A stretch of DNA of 64,000 nt from Rhynchopus euleeides (Eukaryota > Euglenozoa > Diplonemea > Diplonemida > Diplonemidae): positions 930,001 through 994,000 of the forward strand of contig OY723257.1 of NCBI GenBank assembly GCA_963210315.1. Direction: 5' to 3'. Within the stretch, counting starts at the first letter, position 1. The number at the start of each line of letters is the position of its first letter. A program made the position numbers and the translations under genes. This document shows positions 37,968 to 50,500 of the stretch, in pieces. The notes under the pieces are model-generated. The model had not been told where the DNA came from. It ran no database searches and was given only the letters and a program-made list of their open reading frames with translations.

Positions 37968-40751
37968 TCATGAAAGACTCATGGTGATGTTGGAGCTGGC
38001 TGTGACCGGGTAATCTGGGGCAAGGTCCACAACGCATTCCTTGCTGGCGATGATGTCACGGAGACGACCGTGACCACAGATACTGGGGTTGACATCTTCA
38101 AAGAGCTCAGCAGCACCGGTCCAGTTGCCGTCGCACACTGCCTTCCACGTGGCGTTCCACGCAGCGTACGGGTTCGACTTTGCCATTGCCTCAAGCTCGT
38201 ACATCCACTCCGCGTCATCTGTGGTTGCTGAGCGTTCTGCGTATTCGTAAGCAGAGATCGGACGCAAGTGCCTCTTCCTGTACAAAACACTTCCACACTG
38301 CTTCAGGTCGAAGTCGCGGCCAAGCCCACCGGCAACGAAGCTGTCCACCACACCGGAAAAGCCACAAACTGCGTTGTAGGTCTCTAAGGCTGTGACGAAT
38401 GGCACAACAGTGCCCAAGATTGTGACACGCTTCATCCCAGCACACCCCAGATGCCCGATGCGTGCGCTGCCTGCTGCCACGGCATGCGACAGCGGGAGGG
38501 TCGTCCCGTGTGGGGTGCTGAAACTCTTGGCCATCTGCCCGGCCTGCCACCCTGCCCGAGCGGCACACAGCTTGTACTGCCCACAGGAAGAGAACGCGTT
38601 GAACGCCCCCGACAGGCGGTCGCCGAAGAAACAGTCCTGGATGCCGCCGTGCGTCTTCACAGCAGTCGTCAGTGCAGTCATCACCTCGAGCAGCATGTTC
38701 ACGATGTCGGAGTCACGCATGTCGTCTGTCGCGGCGTGCCACCCCTTGATGTTGAAGCAGATGATGGCCACACTGCGCCGCTTGATGCCGCACATGGCGT
38801 CCTCGAGGCCGCCAGAGCTGCTGCCAGAGGGGTGGGAGACACGCGTTTCACGGCTCTGGACGTCTTGATCAGAACGCTTCGCCTTTTCGGTGACAGTAAT
38901 AGACGTTGTGTGCCCGTCGGTGTCTGACTCAGACAGACGTGCGCGGACAACATCATCGTTCAGAAGCAGCGACTCAGGCATGTAGTTCCTGTACTCCACA
39001 AGGTTCTCGACCATGGCCGCAAAGGAGTGCTGCATGCTTGCCACCTCGCTGATCTTGGAGGTCCCGTGCGACTCCACCGCTTCCAGGTCCATGTGTGCCA
39101 CACGCTCCATGGCGTGGCGCAGATGCTCGATGGGCCGTGTCACCAGGCGCGACACAAGCACAGACAGCACCAGCATCGCCACCGTCGCACCCACCATCAC
39201 GCACGCGACCAGCACATACGCATCCTGCTGCTGCTCCGTGCTCAGCTGCTTCGAGCGTGCGCTGTCGGTGCGGATTGCTGCCACAGACAGGTCGATTGAC
39301 GCCATCACAGTGCCCCGCGGTACCAGCAGAGACACGTACCACACGAGGTCCGCCCGCGAGACCTCTTGCGTCACAAACCAGTACTCTGTCCCGTTCCCTG
39401 CCTCAGCGTTGTCCACCCAGCTCTCGAACGCATCACGCGTCCGACTTGCAGCACCCTTGTACCCGCCGCTCCGCTCGAACATCACAGCACGCCCGTGCCG
39501 TGCGATGGGTGACAGCACCGTCGAGTTGGGGTCCACCGTGTGGTTCGTCACGTGTAGAAGCTGTGCTTGGGGGAGCGTCCAATTCGCGAACGGGATCTCG
39601 TAGTGCGTGACAAGGTGGTACTTGTTCACAGCCACCAAGGTCCCTGTCTCCCCCGTCCAATGATGCAGCGCCACGGCGTACAACAGCGAGTCTGCGGGGA
39701 TGTCCTGGCGTGCAAACATCTTCGACAACTCCAGAGCCTGCATGTTCATGTACATGAACCCAAGCTGCCCGTCGTGCCGTGGCCCTTTGCGCACCTGCCC
39801 TGGATGCGCCAGCCCGAGGTACGCGGTGATCATCACGAATGTGTATTGTGTGTGCGCAGGTGTCATGTGCACAGTGTTGGCTGATTCAATCGGCAGATCT
39901 GTGTCGAGGCTGAGCGTGTTGTCAAGCACCCGTTTCTGTCCCTCCATGCGCACGGGGTGACGCACTGACGAGTCAGGAAAGATGCACAGCCCCTTGGGCT
40001 CACCTTGGGTGAAGTCTGGCAACGGGTTGCAGGGAAGGTGCTGGTTCTTGATCAGGCCCTGTTCGTCAGCTTCTCCAGTGTGAACCACATTCGCATCGTA
40101 GGTCAGCTTCCCTGTTGAAGGATTGCGCTTGCTGAGTGCCATCTGAATCGGAGGCAAGTCTTTGCCGACATGTCCTATCGATTCGTCTGCAACGTAGTAC
40201 ATCAGCATCGCACCACGGCCAGACGTCGTGTTGGGGTACGAGGGGCTGAAGGGGTGTATCTCCAGCATGATCTGTGTCGTGCCCAGCGGGGTCAGTGCAC
40301 GTGTCTTTGAGAACATCGTAGGACGCAGAACTCTCTCGATCCAGTCGGGGTCTGTGATGGCGTCGGGGTCGTGCATCAGGATGAACTCCGACATCTGCTG
40401 CAACACGATCTGCGGGACATCCAGGAACTGCCGGATCTCCTTGCCCACACCGTCCAGCACACGCGAGAGGTACCGCCCCGACAGCATCCGGATGTCGACG
40501 TCGCTGGCATCGAGGCTGCGTGCGACGTTGGCATCGCCTGTGTTCCGTGCATCCTCCAGCAGCGCGTTGCTTGTGGTGATCGTGATGCTGCCAATGATCA
40601 CGGCCGTCATCACCACCAGCACCACATTCAACCCCACGGAAACGGCCTGCAGCCCCACACCCACACTGGGGGCCGCGGTGTGTGTCATCAGACCTGCACA
40701 GCGTGGTGTGGTGTGGCGGAAGCAAATCACCATGCCCAGAACCCGCAACAT
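37968..40751 (-). CDS. Cyclase-homology membrane receptor, copy 3
   Basis: This is the third intact paralogue, 927 codons from the ATG at 40751 that matches copy 2. The frame is also open from another ATG at 40793, which lies in unrelated upstream DNA and is less likely. The domain order is as in copy 2. The cyclase-homology domain carries the same losses (FNIKGW, CFFGD, GTVVPF). Differences from copy 2 cluster in the ectodomain (about residues 145-275, for example the segment before CNPLPDFTQG and the SSVRHPVRMEGQ segment) and in the linker (VTEKAK). The C-terminal domain is almost unchanged. A TATATATA stretch lies about 160 bp upstream (40906-40914) and might serve as a promoter element. 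Confidence 0.86.
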   Translation of the reverse strand: MLRVLGMVICFRHTTPRCAGLMTHTAAPSVGVGLQAVSVGLNVVLVVMTAVIIGSITITTSNALLEDARNTGDANVARSLDASDVDIRMLSGRYLSRVLDGVGKEIRQFLDVPQIVLQQMSEFILMHDPDAITDPDWIERVLRPTMFSKTRALTPLGTTQIMLEIHPFSPSYPNTTSGRGAMLMYYVADESIGHVGKDLPPIQMALSKRNPSTGKLTYDANVVHTGEADEQGLIKNQHLPCNPLPDFTQGEPKGLCIFPDSSVRHPVRMEGQKRVLDNTLSLDTDLPIESANTVHMTPAHTQYTFVMITAYLGLAHPGQVRKGPRHDGQLGFMYMNMQALELSKMFARQDIPADSLLYAVALHHWTGETGTLVAVNKYHLVTHYEIPFANWTLPQAQLLHVTNHTVDPNSTVLSPIARHGRAVMFERSGGYKGAASRTRDAFESWVDNAEAGNGTEYWFVTQEVSRADLVWYVSLLVPRGTVMASIDLSVAAIRTDSARSKQLSTEQQQDAYVLVACVMVGATVAMLVLSVLVSRLVTRPIEHLRHAMERVAHMDLEAVESHGTSKISEVASMQHSFAAMVENLVEYRNYMPESLLLNDDVVRARLSESDTDGHTTSITVTEKAKRSDQDVQSRETRVSHPSGSSSGGLEDAMCGIKRRSVAIICFNIKGWHAATDDMRDSDIVNMLLEVMTALTTAVKTHGGIQDCFFGDRLSGAFNAFSSCGQYKLCAARAGWQAGQMAKSFSTPHGTTLPLSHAVAAGSARIGHLGCAGMKRVTILGTVVPFVTALETYNAVCGFSGVVDSFVAGGLGRDFDLKQCGSVLYRKRHLRPISAYEYAERSATTDDAEWMYELEAMAKSNPYAAWNATWKAVCDGNWTGAAELFEDVNPSICGHGRLRDIIASKECVVDLAPDYPVTASSNITMSLS

Positions 40752-40905
40752 CACCCGCTCGGGCGACAAAAGGCGTTCGCCCTCCCGAAGCATCGGCTAT
40801 CGGTTGTGATGTGCGGCAGACAATGCGGGCCTTCCTCGCACGACCCGACCACTGGCTCCGATTCGTTTCGTTCGCCCCCGAGGGGTGTCGTGTTCTGCTT
40901 TCGGA

Positions 40906-40914
40906 TTATATATA
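40906..40914 (-). promoter_or_regulatory. Possible TATA element upstream of cyclase-like gene 3
   Basis: The minus strand reads AGATATATATAATCC, about 160 bp upstream of the ATG at 40751. Copies 1 and 2 do not share this upstream region, so there is no comparative support. Confidence 0.2.
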
Positions 40915-43900
40915 TCTCCGGCCGTTTTTCCGACCCACCCGTTGCTTGAAGGCCCGCTGCTGTTGTTTCGCCAACCAAGGGGGTCGGTGTCGCCAACGGA
41001 CTGCCTGACGCCTCACCACACTCGGCGGCGACGACAGTAGACATCACCCCCCCCCCCCACCCCACCTCCCAAAACAGCTTGCACAACCTCCCTCCCGGAA
41101 TACATCAACAGGAAGAGACGGCAACCTGACGGAGAGGGAACCGACTGGACACCCCGCTATGGCGAGGCGCTTTGGCAGAAAGAAGCTTTCAGATAGCTTC
41201 GTTTCGTTTTCTCGTTTCCGTTCTTCCTTTTTTGTTGTGGATAATCAGAAGCACACTGCGCGCCAGCACGCTCCCCACCGACTCTTTCGCTGTGACAAGC
41301 GGAAAAAAAAGGAGCCGGCGGTACGTAATGTGGTTGTTTGTGCAACCGGGGTGTTAAATCTGCAGAAGGAAGGTGAATGTACTGATAAGGCAGAGAAGCA
41401 AATGATGCAGACTACCACATTGCTGAAACAGCTCCTTTTTAGGCTTAACACACTTCTCGCCCGAGCGGGTGATTTGCGCGTTCCTCCAAAAAAAATTATC
41501 ACACAACACAGCACCCAACAAAAGAAAGGCAGAAGGGCAAAATATCGGGGGTATGGAAAAGTCGGTGAAAAATCGTACTCCTTTCGCTTTATTATAGACA
41601 CCCTGTCCAGCAACTGTGGGAGAACAGTTCCGGACTACTTTTTGTTGAGCGCTGTCTCAAGGCTGTGTTGAGGCCCTGTGAAGTGGCATGAGGTGCTAAT
41701 CCAAAGCTTCAGTCGTACGATTTCCTTCGTTACTTCGCGACTTCGCTACGCTTCGTCGCTCGTAACTAGTAAAAAAAATGAAAAAAAATGAGAAAAAATC
41801 GGCCGAAATTTGCTGTTTTTCGCTAAAAAAAGAGTGTGGGGAGTTGGGTCCAGTTTAGCAAAGTGAGCATATTTTTCGAAAATTGAAAAATTGGGGACAC
41901 CAAAAGTCCCCAAACGAGTCTTCGACTTGGCCAGCAGAGAGAATTTGTTTGGTGAAAAAATGCCCCAAAAATTGTCGGCCAAAAGTTACTGTTGAAGACG
42001 GCACAAGTTCTCTGCACAGGCTGGGTGGGCGCAACGCTGACGAACAACGACAAGCCGGAGGCTGCGACTGTGAAGAATACAACGAACGGCCCGGGTCCTC
42101 CTCTAGATGCCCAGGAACAATGTCCTTCCCACCGGTGTTACGCGGGGCGTTCCGGGGGTGGGATAGTGCTGCTGCACAGATGCCAGTGTGCCCGTTGAGG
42201 AGGGCCACTCCAGTCAGACCTGCTTGTTGCTTGTACATCACAAACAGCAGACCCAGAGTGGAGTGCCTCATCCCGGTCAACTCAAACACTGCTAGATTGA
42301 CGAGGCCACCACCTCCTGGCACTGCCTGCACGACAGGGACGGGTGACCTGCAGGTCGTCGTGAGCAGGACCATGGCAGCCCACTCGAACACCTGTGCGGG
42401 GTACCGCAACTCATCTTGCTGCGGGTGTGCAGCAGGTGCGAGTGCGCCCCGGCCGGGGGTGGCACATACTCCTCCAGGTTTTGCTGACCTCCCAGAGCGA
42501 TGGCTCAACAGCCACAGCCTTGCCCCGTCAGCCTGCCCACGCTCCGCCCCTGCCGACGGGGGGGGGGGGGGGGGCTCAATCCGCAGTTCCTCGCCGCATT
42601 CGCCGCCACGGACAGGAGAAATACGCACAGAGGAGGAGCAGGCAGCTCATTAAACGGCTGGTCCCCCGGTGTATCTGGATGCACCGCCCCTGCACATACG
42701 GACAGCAGGGGCTGGAAAAAGAGATCTGCATTTTTTTGACCTCCCCGCCATCTGGATTTCCAGATCAGCCGTGAAGCTGCATACAGTCATCATGCACTGC
42801 ATCATATCAGACCCACGGGTTCATCAGCCCCTTAGATTCAGACCATGCATTGTCCAGAACTGCACCCTGTCCTTCAACACCAGTAGATCCACGGCTCATG
42901 GGCCCATGTGACGACAAAAACCTGATCGTAGCTCATAGCAAAGATGGGTAACACGATCAAGATCATCTGTTCCCAGATGGACGTCTCCTGTTTCCAGGTT
43001 TAGGGTTACCGCGAGTGGAGCGCAGATTTACCAAGGTGTATCAAGAGAGTATGCAGCACTGTCCCAGCAGTTCCTCCTCCTTGGTTCCGACCTCCCACAG
43101 TTCTTCGATGACAGGCACAACAGAGTAAGAAGCAACACAGCCAGATCCTTCGATCAGGCCCAGACCCAAGCAACAGAGCGGGGGGGGGGGGGGGGATGAA
43201 GTACCTCCTTCAAGAACGTCGCACCACTGGTGATCGCGGCGTCAGGGAAACCGGCCGTCCTGATGAGAAGACGGTCGCTGCGAAACGGCCACTACACAAC
43301 CCGGGAACCGGGTCGCAATTGAAAACGGGGGGGGGTGCGGGGGGGGGGGGGGGGGGAAGGAGCCTGCCACAAACCCGTGACGGTGTGTTTCAGGGGGGGT
43401 GCGGGGGGGACAGGGTCACAGTCATTGTCACCACGTGCACTTGACAGACGGTAATTCCAACTACAGATCAGAAACCGACTGAAGATAGCGGCCTGGTCTC
43501 GGTGACTGCACTCGGAAGACTCTCCCTCAGACGTGGGATGCGGGTCACAGAAGTCAGGGCGTGGAGGCAGGGCTGTGAACCCGTCAGTCATGAAAGAGGA
43601 CAGAGCTCAGTGGGGCCGGGGATGGTGTGGATGCATCCATGCATGCATCCACGGCATCCATGGATGCCCGAAAAAGTCAAAAAATGGCTTATGGACTTGG
43701 GACAGGAAAATCGCCGGAAACCCCGAAAATCGACAAAAAAATGGCGAAAAGCCGATTTTTGGGCCCATTCACCCAGGAGCACGTTTCTAGGCCTCTGTGA
43801 AAAATCAATTTTTTTTGGAATTTTTCGCGTTTTTGGCCAACTACTCGCCCAGCCAAATTCGATTTTTGGCTGGGAAATGCAGGGAAATGCACAAAATCAA

Positions 43901-45270
43901 CGAATTAAGCCGTTTTAACCCCTTTCGTGGACTTTTTGGTTTCAGAAGGGTTTTAGGGGTGTCCATACTGGCCCTTGGCACATTTCCTGAAAATTCCATC
44001 CCCTGCAGGCAAACCGGGTATGGATGACTGCCTGCAGGCATGCACACATTCATCCACTGCAGGCAGGGCTTCGGAGCTCCAGGCTGTGTGTGGATGCATC
44101 CACAAAACTTGTGGATGCATGCGCTGCAGGCACGGGAAATACTGAGAGCGATGAAGAGGACGAATACGTGTGGGAGGGAGGAGGCGAGCACAAAAGGGCG
44201 TCGGCTACCGCACGCCCTTTGGGCGCAGCCGACGACCGACCGTACCGGCCCCCGGCCGGGAGGGAGGTGGGGGGGGGGGGGGGGGGCGGAGCCCCCCACA
44301 TGGGGGGTCCGGGGGGCGAAGCCCCCCGGAAATTTTTTTTCGACATGTCGAAATTTCGGCCTACCTGGCCCAGCTGGGCCCAGGCCTGGCTAACCAAAAA
44401 TGGCTGAAAAAAAATTCGAAAATTTTCCGAAATTTTTCAGTGTGGCACCCCAGTGAGCCCCAGATTCTGTTGAGCCAGGCGAAAAAAAAAATTTTTTTTT
44501 TTGGCCAAAAAAATTTTTTCGACATGTCGAAATTTCGGACCCCGGGTCACCAGGGCCGTATGGAAATTTAGCCACTGTGGCTAGCCGTAGTGGCTGGGGG
44601 CCTTCGCTCTGGAGTGAGAAAAGTGAGAAAAAGTGAGCCCAAAAATGGAAAAAATGGCAAAAAAAAGAGTGTGGGGAGTTGGGTCCAGTTTAGCAAAGTT
44701 GTCATATTTTTCGGGTGTTTTCTGAATGGGGACACCCGAAGAACCCCATGACATGGTCATGACATGTCGCGATCTGCAAAATTGATCTTCACCTGACCGT
44801 GAAGACCGGAGGTGGTGAACACAGTGTTACGCAATCACTTTAGTGGCGTCCCCACAGTCCAGCGGGATCCGGTGTGCCAGGTGGGGGGAGGCGTCGTGGC
44901 CTTGGGACACCAGGTCAGATGCGTGTTCCCCGTTGAGGGGAATTCCAAAGAAGACGTGCGGGTTCCCTTGGTATTTTGAGCGTCTCATTGTTCCAGGTAG
45001 ACCGATACCCCTCCGGCTAAATTGGCCAGGTTGGCGAGGCGTTCATGGCGTGTTAGCACTACACCCCTTAATCAGGTTTTTGGTTCCCATGGCGACACCC
45101 TCTTCGTCTAGGGTGAGCCTGTAGTGGAGGCAACCTACCTGCGCCGAAATGTCTAGTGCTGTCGAGACCCCACGGGAGGCAGCGAGGAAAACGCTATTAC
45201 CTGGGATCCCCCGTGTTTAAGCCCCCCCTGGGGGGTCTGGCAAGGGGGGGCTTAACTACAGGGGGCCTCA
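40915..45270. other. Repeat-rich gene-poor stretch
   Basis: 41308-41485 repeats 19638-19815. 41567-41769 is a fourth copy of the ~205-bp repeat. AGTGTGGGGAGTTGGGTCCA and its surroundings occur at about 41829 and 44668. CGACATGTCGAAATTTCGG occurs at 44340 and 44520. Poly-G tracts lie at 42556, 43181, 43340 and 44270. 43620-44130 has palindromic GGATGCATCC and CCTGCAGGCA motifs. Overlapping frames of about 256 codons on both strands at 41855-42653 are not recognisable proteins. Confidence 0.55.
41567..41769 (+). repeat. Dispersed ~205-bp repeat, copy 4
   Basis: It starts AATCGTACTCCTTTCGCTTT and ends CGCTCGTAACTAG. It is closest to copy 3 but lacks about 10 bp after TTGTTGAGCGC. Confidence 0.75.
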
Positions 45271-47340
45271 AGTTGTCAATACCACCGCGATGAGCCCGAT
45301 GACCTGAGGGCCATCCTCCAGCACCCCGTCGAGGGGCGCTACACCTTCACCCCCTCGCGAGCGGCTCATGAAAGCGATACAGGAGACGGGCGCTGTATGA
45401 CAAGGCCGTACGGCTGGGGACGAACCCAGTTCCGGAGGGGTTCATCCCCGAGGCGATGAAACACGTGAGCTACGGGACTGGGCGGGCCTGGGCGGAGATG
45501 CAGGTCGAGACAGGTCGCAGCCCTGCACCTGGCCGCACAAGCTCTGGGTTTTGCGACGATCCGGCTGCAGGGACCGCTGCGTCGATCCAGCAGCCTGCAC
45601 GAGGTGTAGCCATGCGGCACCGCCTAGCCCTCCCATCCGGGGCCCCCCTCCAGCGCGCGCAGTCGCTGCATCGGGGGGACGCGGAGGAGGCGGAGCTGGT
45701 GAAGCAGCTCGCGGAGGCCTGCGTCAGGGAGAAGCGTGACGATGGCGAGTTCTGCGAAGCAAGAGCGCATCAGGTGGCTGCAGGAGGACCTGTGCCGGAT
45801 CGTCGAGCCACCCAACGGCAGGCAGCCCCTGCAGGGTTCAGGTGTGGCAGTGTGTGCGGCAGCATTTCCAGACTCGGTGAGACAGGAGGCATTTGGGTCG
45901 GGGATGGCTTGCAGACAAATCCGTACGGGAAGTTGGTGTGGTGCTGTACAATGCACATGTCGGGCGGGCGTGTCCTGCACATGTGGGTGGCAGGGCTCTT
46001 CGTAACAATCGACCCAACGACCCACCGAATTTGGTAAGGGGCTTGGCATGGCACGAATCATGTCAACCTGTGAACAGACGTTCACTACGGCGGCTGGGGG
46101 GCTCGACCCCCCTGTGGCATGTCCTTGCGCGACAATTTATCGTCACATCGGGTAGGGTCCGGGCTACCCAGGATGCAGCCCAATTCACACCGATCTGCGC
46201 CCGCCGTTTTGCAATTTGGGTTAGCGTGCTGGCATCGCAGCCTGGCACCGAGGGACCATGCCGTGAGTAACCGCGCCCACCAGGAATAAATGTTCACTCC
46301 CATGGCCTCCGGCGGCTGGGGGGCTCCGCCCCCCAGACCCCCCTGTCCAGCAGGGACAGGCACCCCGTTTGAAAGGCAGCCTACTGGCTCCTGCGTGTCA
46401 TTTGAACATGATGCACACTGTGCGAAGTGACGTAAGAGTTCACGCGCCTATTTCAGGGCGGGGGGGGCAAGCCGCTGTCGATACCACGTCATCGTCCGCC
46501 AAGCTATACCCCCAACTCGTCAATCCTGGGGGAGGTCCTGCACCCCCAAGGAAGATAAGGTTAAACCCCCACCCCCACCCCGCGCTTCGCGCGGGGTGGG
46601 GGTGGGGTCGCGGGGCCGCGCTTCGCGCGGCCCCCCGCGCAAAAGTTTCAGCAGGGGATGTGCTGTCCTGCGCTGGACGCGGGGGGCGGTGGGGCGCCGG
46701 GGGGGTGACGACTGGCCGATGGCCAGGGGGTGCTGCGCGTTCCCGTGCGCTCAAAAAACGATGCGCAAGGGGGCTGGTAAAGGGTGGACCTCTCCCTCAC
46801 GGAGAGCCGCCCGTGCGGGGGTGGGCGCGAACCCGACCCGGGAGGCGCGCGTACTGGGGACAACAACTGCCGAGGCGGGCCGAGCGGGGTGTGGTCCAAA
46901 GCTGGCGGCACGCGAGAGGGAGGCGATCGACCACTGACTGGGCGACGGGAGGGGAAAGAGTTGGGCGGGCAGCTGCAACGCGAGGCGCAGTCGGAACTGG
47001 TGCACACCTTCGAGGTCACCGAAAGGGCTGCCGCGGAGCGGGAGCGGATCACCGACGCGTTTGTTGACTTCTGGCACAGGAACGAGGGCGGCTGCCTGTC
47101 ACGAAGTTGTCTGCCGGCCGTTCCTGTGGAACCTCAGCGGACACCGGCGGCGACTACGCCGGAAAGCTGGCGACAGGGCTGCACGGGCTTACTTTGCTAC
47201 CCGGGGGCGAACCGAGGGACTGCTACACTCCCTTCTCTGCTCACGGGTGTCTGCTGCATCTCGAGGCGAGAAGCTGCACGGGAATGAAGGGTAAAGGGGG
47301 TGCGAACGAGACGGAGGAGCACAGCGCAGGGGCGCGGTAG
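45271..47340 (+). pseudogene. Possible decayed coding fragments
   Basis: Short plus-strand stretches have protein-like composition: around 45360-45520 (ALYDKAVRLGTNPVPEGF, then YGTGRAWAEMQ) and 46950-47090 (QSELVHTFEVTERAAAE, then DAFVDFWHRNEG). They are in different frames and are separated by stops and G-rich tracts. I cannot assign a family. They may be remnants of a retroelement gene. Confidence 0.25.
46567..46607. repeat. Perfect G/C hairpin with a short loop
   Basis: CCCCACCCCCACCCCGCGC is followed by a TTC loop and the complementary GCGCGGGGTGGGGGTGGGG. A second hairpin of the same style (GGGGCCGCGC...GCGCGGCCCC) follows at 46612-46636. The strand with four G-runs could also form a quadruplex. 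Confidence 0.7.
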
Positions 47341-47585
47341 AGATGTGTGTGACGAGGGCGCGGGTGTCAAAGCTGTGCTTCCTGAGTGGCGGAACTGGCG
47401 GAGGTCGGCAGCGTGAGGCGAGGGCGGGCCGGACGACGCTGCCGAAACCCCGGGATACCTCCCTCGAGGTGGTGACGGGCAACGGGACGGAAGCCTCAGT
47501 TGGTTGCAGCGGGAGGGACGGAGCACTGCGATCGCCGAAAAGCCACTGAGTGACTGCGATGGAGTGGGGGAGGAAGGCGACCTGG

Positions 47586-50500
47586 GGGCATGACACAGTG
47601 TGTTAGAAGCCAGGGGGGGCATGACACAGTATGCTGGAAGCCTGGGGGGGCATGACACAGTGTGCTAGAACCCTCGGGGGGCATGACACAGTGTGCTAGA
47701 AGCCTGGGGGGGCATGACACAGTGTGTTAGAAGCCTGGGGGGGCATGACACAGTGTGCTAGAACCCTGGGGGGGCATGACACAGTGTGCTGGAAGCCTGG
47801 GGGGGCATGACACAGTGTGCTAGAAGCCTGGGGGGGCATGACACAGTGTGCTGGAAGCCTGGGGGGGCATGACACAGTGTGCTGGAAGCCTGGGGGGGCA
47901 TGACACAGTGTGTTCGAAGCCTGGGGGGGCATGACACAGTGTGCTAGAAGCCTGGGGGGGCATGACACATTGTGTTAGAAGCCTGGGGGGGCATGACACA
48001 GTGTGTTAGAACCCTGGGGGGGCATGACACAGTGTGCTAGAAGCCTGGGGGGGCATGACACAGTGTGTTAGAAGCCTGGGGGGGCATGACACAGTGTGCT
48101 AGAAGCCTGGGGGGGCATGACACAGTGTGTTAGAAGCCTGGGGGGGCATGACACAGTGTGCTAGAACCCTCGGGGGGCATGACACAGTGTGCTAGAAGCC
48201 TGGGGGGGCATGACACAGTGTGCTGGAAGCCTGGGGGGGCATGACACAGTGTGTTAGAAGCCTGGGGGGGCATGACACAGTGTGCTAGAAGCCTGGGGGG
48301 GCATGACACAGTGTGCTGGAAGCCTGGGGGGGCATGACACAGTGTGCTAGAAGCCTGGGGGGGCATGACACAGTGTGCTGGAAGCCTGGGGGGGCATGAC
48401 ACAGTGTGCTGGAAGCCTGGGGGGGCATGACACAGTGTGTTCGAAGCCTGGGGGGGCATGACACAGTGTGCTAGAAGCCTGGGGGGGCATGACACATTGT
48501 GTTAGAAGCCTGGGGGGGCATGACACAGTGTGTTAGAACCCTGGGGGGGCATGACACAGTGTGCTAGAAGCCTGGGGGGGCATGACACAGTGTGTTAGAA
48601 GCCTGGGGGGGCATGACACAGTGTGCTAGAACCCTCGGGGGGCATGACACAGTGTGCTAGAAGCCTGGGGGGGCATGACACAGTGTGCTGGAAGCCTGGG
48701 GGGGCATGACACAGTGTGTTAGAAGCCTGGGGGGGCATGACACAGTGTGCTAGAAGCCTGGGGGGGCATGACACAGTGTGCTAGAAGCCTGGGGGGGCAT
48801 GACACAGTGTGCTAGAAGCCTGGGGGGGCATGACACAGTGTGCTAGAAGCCTGGGGGGGCATGACACAGTGTGCTGGAAGCCTGGGGGGGCATGACACAG
48901 TGTGCTGGAAGCCTGGGGGGGCATGACACAGTGTGTTAGAAGCCTGGGGGGGCATGACACAGTGTGCTGGAAGCCTGGGGGGGCATGACACAGCGTGCTG
49001 GAAGCCTGGGGGGGCATGACACAGTGTGTTAGAAGCCTGGGGGGGCATGACACAGTGTGCTAGAAGCCTGGGGGGGCATGACACAGTGTGCTGGAAGCCT
49101 GGGGGGGCATGACACAGTGTGCTGGAAGCCTGGGGGGGCATGACACAGCGTGCTGGAAGCCTGGGGGGGCATGACACAGTGTGTTAGAAGCCTGGGGGGG
49201 CATGACACAGTGTGCTAGAAGCCTGGGGGGGCATGACACAGTGTGCTGGAAGCCTGGGGGGGCATGACACAGTGTGCTGGAAGCCTGGGGGGGCATGACA
49301 CAGTGTGTTCGAAGCCTGGGGGGGCATGACACAGTGTGCTAGAAGCCTGGGGGGGCATGACACATTGTGTTAGAAGCCTGGGGGGGCATGACACAGTGTG
49401 TTAGAACCCTGGGGGGGCATGACACAGTGTGCTAGAAGCCTGGGGGGGCATGACACAGTGTGTTAGAAGCCTGGGGGGGCATGACACAGTGTGCTGGAAG
49501 CCTGGGGGGGCATGACACAGCGTGCTGGAAGCCTGGGGGGGCATGACACAGTGTGTTAGAAGCCTGGGGGGGCATGACACAGTGTGCTAGAAGCCTGGGG
49601 GGGCATGACACAGTGTGTTAGAAGCCTGGGGGGGCATGACACAGTGTGCTAGAACCCTCGGGGGGCATGACACAGTGTGCTAGAAGCCTGGGGGGGCATG
49701 ACACAGTGTGCTGGAAGCCTGGGGGGGCATGACACAGTGTGTTAGAAGCCTGGGGGGGCATGACACAGTGTGCTAGAAGCCTGGGGGGGCATGACACAGT
49801 GTGCTGGAAGCCTGGGGGGGCATGACACAGTGTGCTAGAAGCCTGGGGGGGCATGACACAGTGTGCTGGAAGCCTGGGGGGGCATGACACAGTGTGCTGG
49901 AAGCCTGGGGGGGCATGACACAGTGTGTTCGAAGCCTGGGGGGGCATGACACAGTGTGCTAGAAGCCTGGGGGGCATGACACATTGTGTTAGAAGCCTGG
50001 GGGGGCATGACACAGTGTGTTAGAACCCTGGGGGGGCATGACACAGTGTGCTAGAAGCCTGGGGGGGCATGACACAGTGTGTTAGAAGCCTGGGGGGGCA
50101 TGACACAGTGTGCTAGAAGCCTGGGGGGGCATGACACAGTGTGTTAGAAGCCTGGGGGGGCATGACACAGTGTGCTAGAACCCTCGGGGGGCATGACACA
50201 GTGTGCTAGAAGCCTGGGGGGGCATGACACAGTGTGCTGGAAGCCTGGGGGGGCATGACACAGTGTGTTAGAAGCCTGGGGGGGCATGACACAGTGTGCT
50301 AGAAGCCTGGGGGGGCATGACACAGTGTGCTAGAAGCCTGGGGGGGCATGACACAGTGTGCTAGAAGCCTGGGGGGGCATGACACAGTGTGTTAGAAGCC
50401 TGGGGGGCATGACACAGTGTGCTAGAAGCCTGGGGGGGCATGACACAGTGTGCTAGAAGCCTGGGGGGGCATGACACAGTGTGCTAGAAGCCTGGGGGGG

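Larger units (their letters stand above)
35608..40751. repeat. Tandem segmental duplication, unit 2
   Basis: It corresponds to 28366-33208. It starts at the shared TAGAGAGAACGTTTGGCTG and ends shortly after the shared CCCAGAACCCGCAACATCA, beyond which the two upstream regions are unrelated. Confidence 0.85.

Noticed and set aside
41855..42653. Overlapping 256-257 codon ORFs on both strands
   Set aside because: Neither has a recognisable domain, and both run through poly-G tracts and repeats. There is no basis for choosing one.
45456..46037. 193-codon plus-strand ORF as an intact gene
   Set aside because: Only its first 50 residues look protein-like, and homologous-looking pieces nearby lie in other frames. 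I list the region as possible decayed fragments only.
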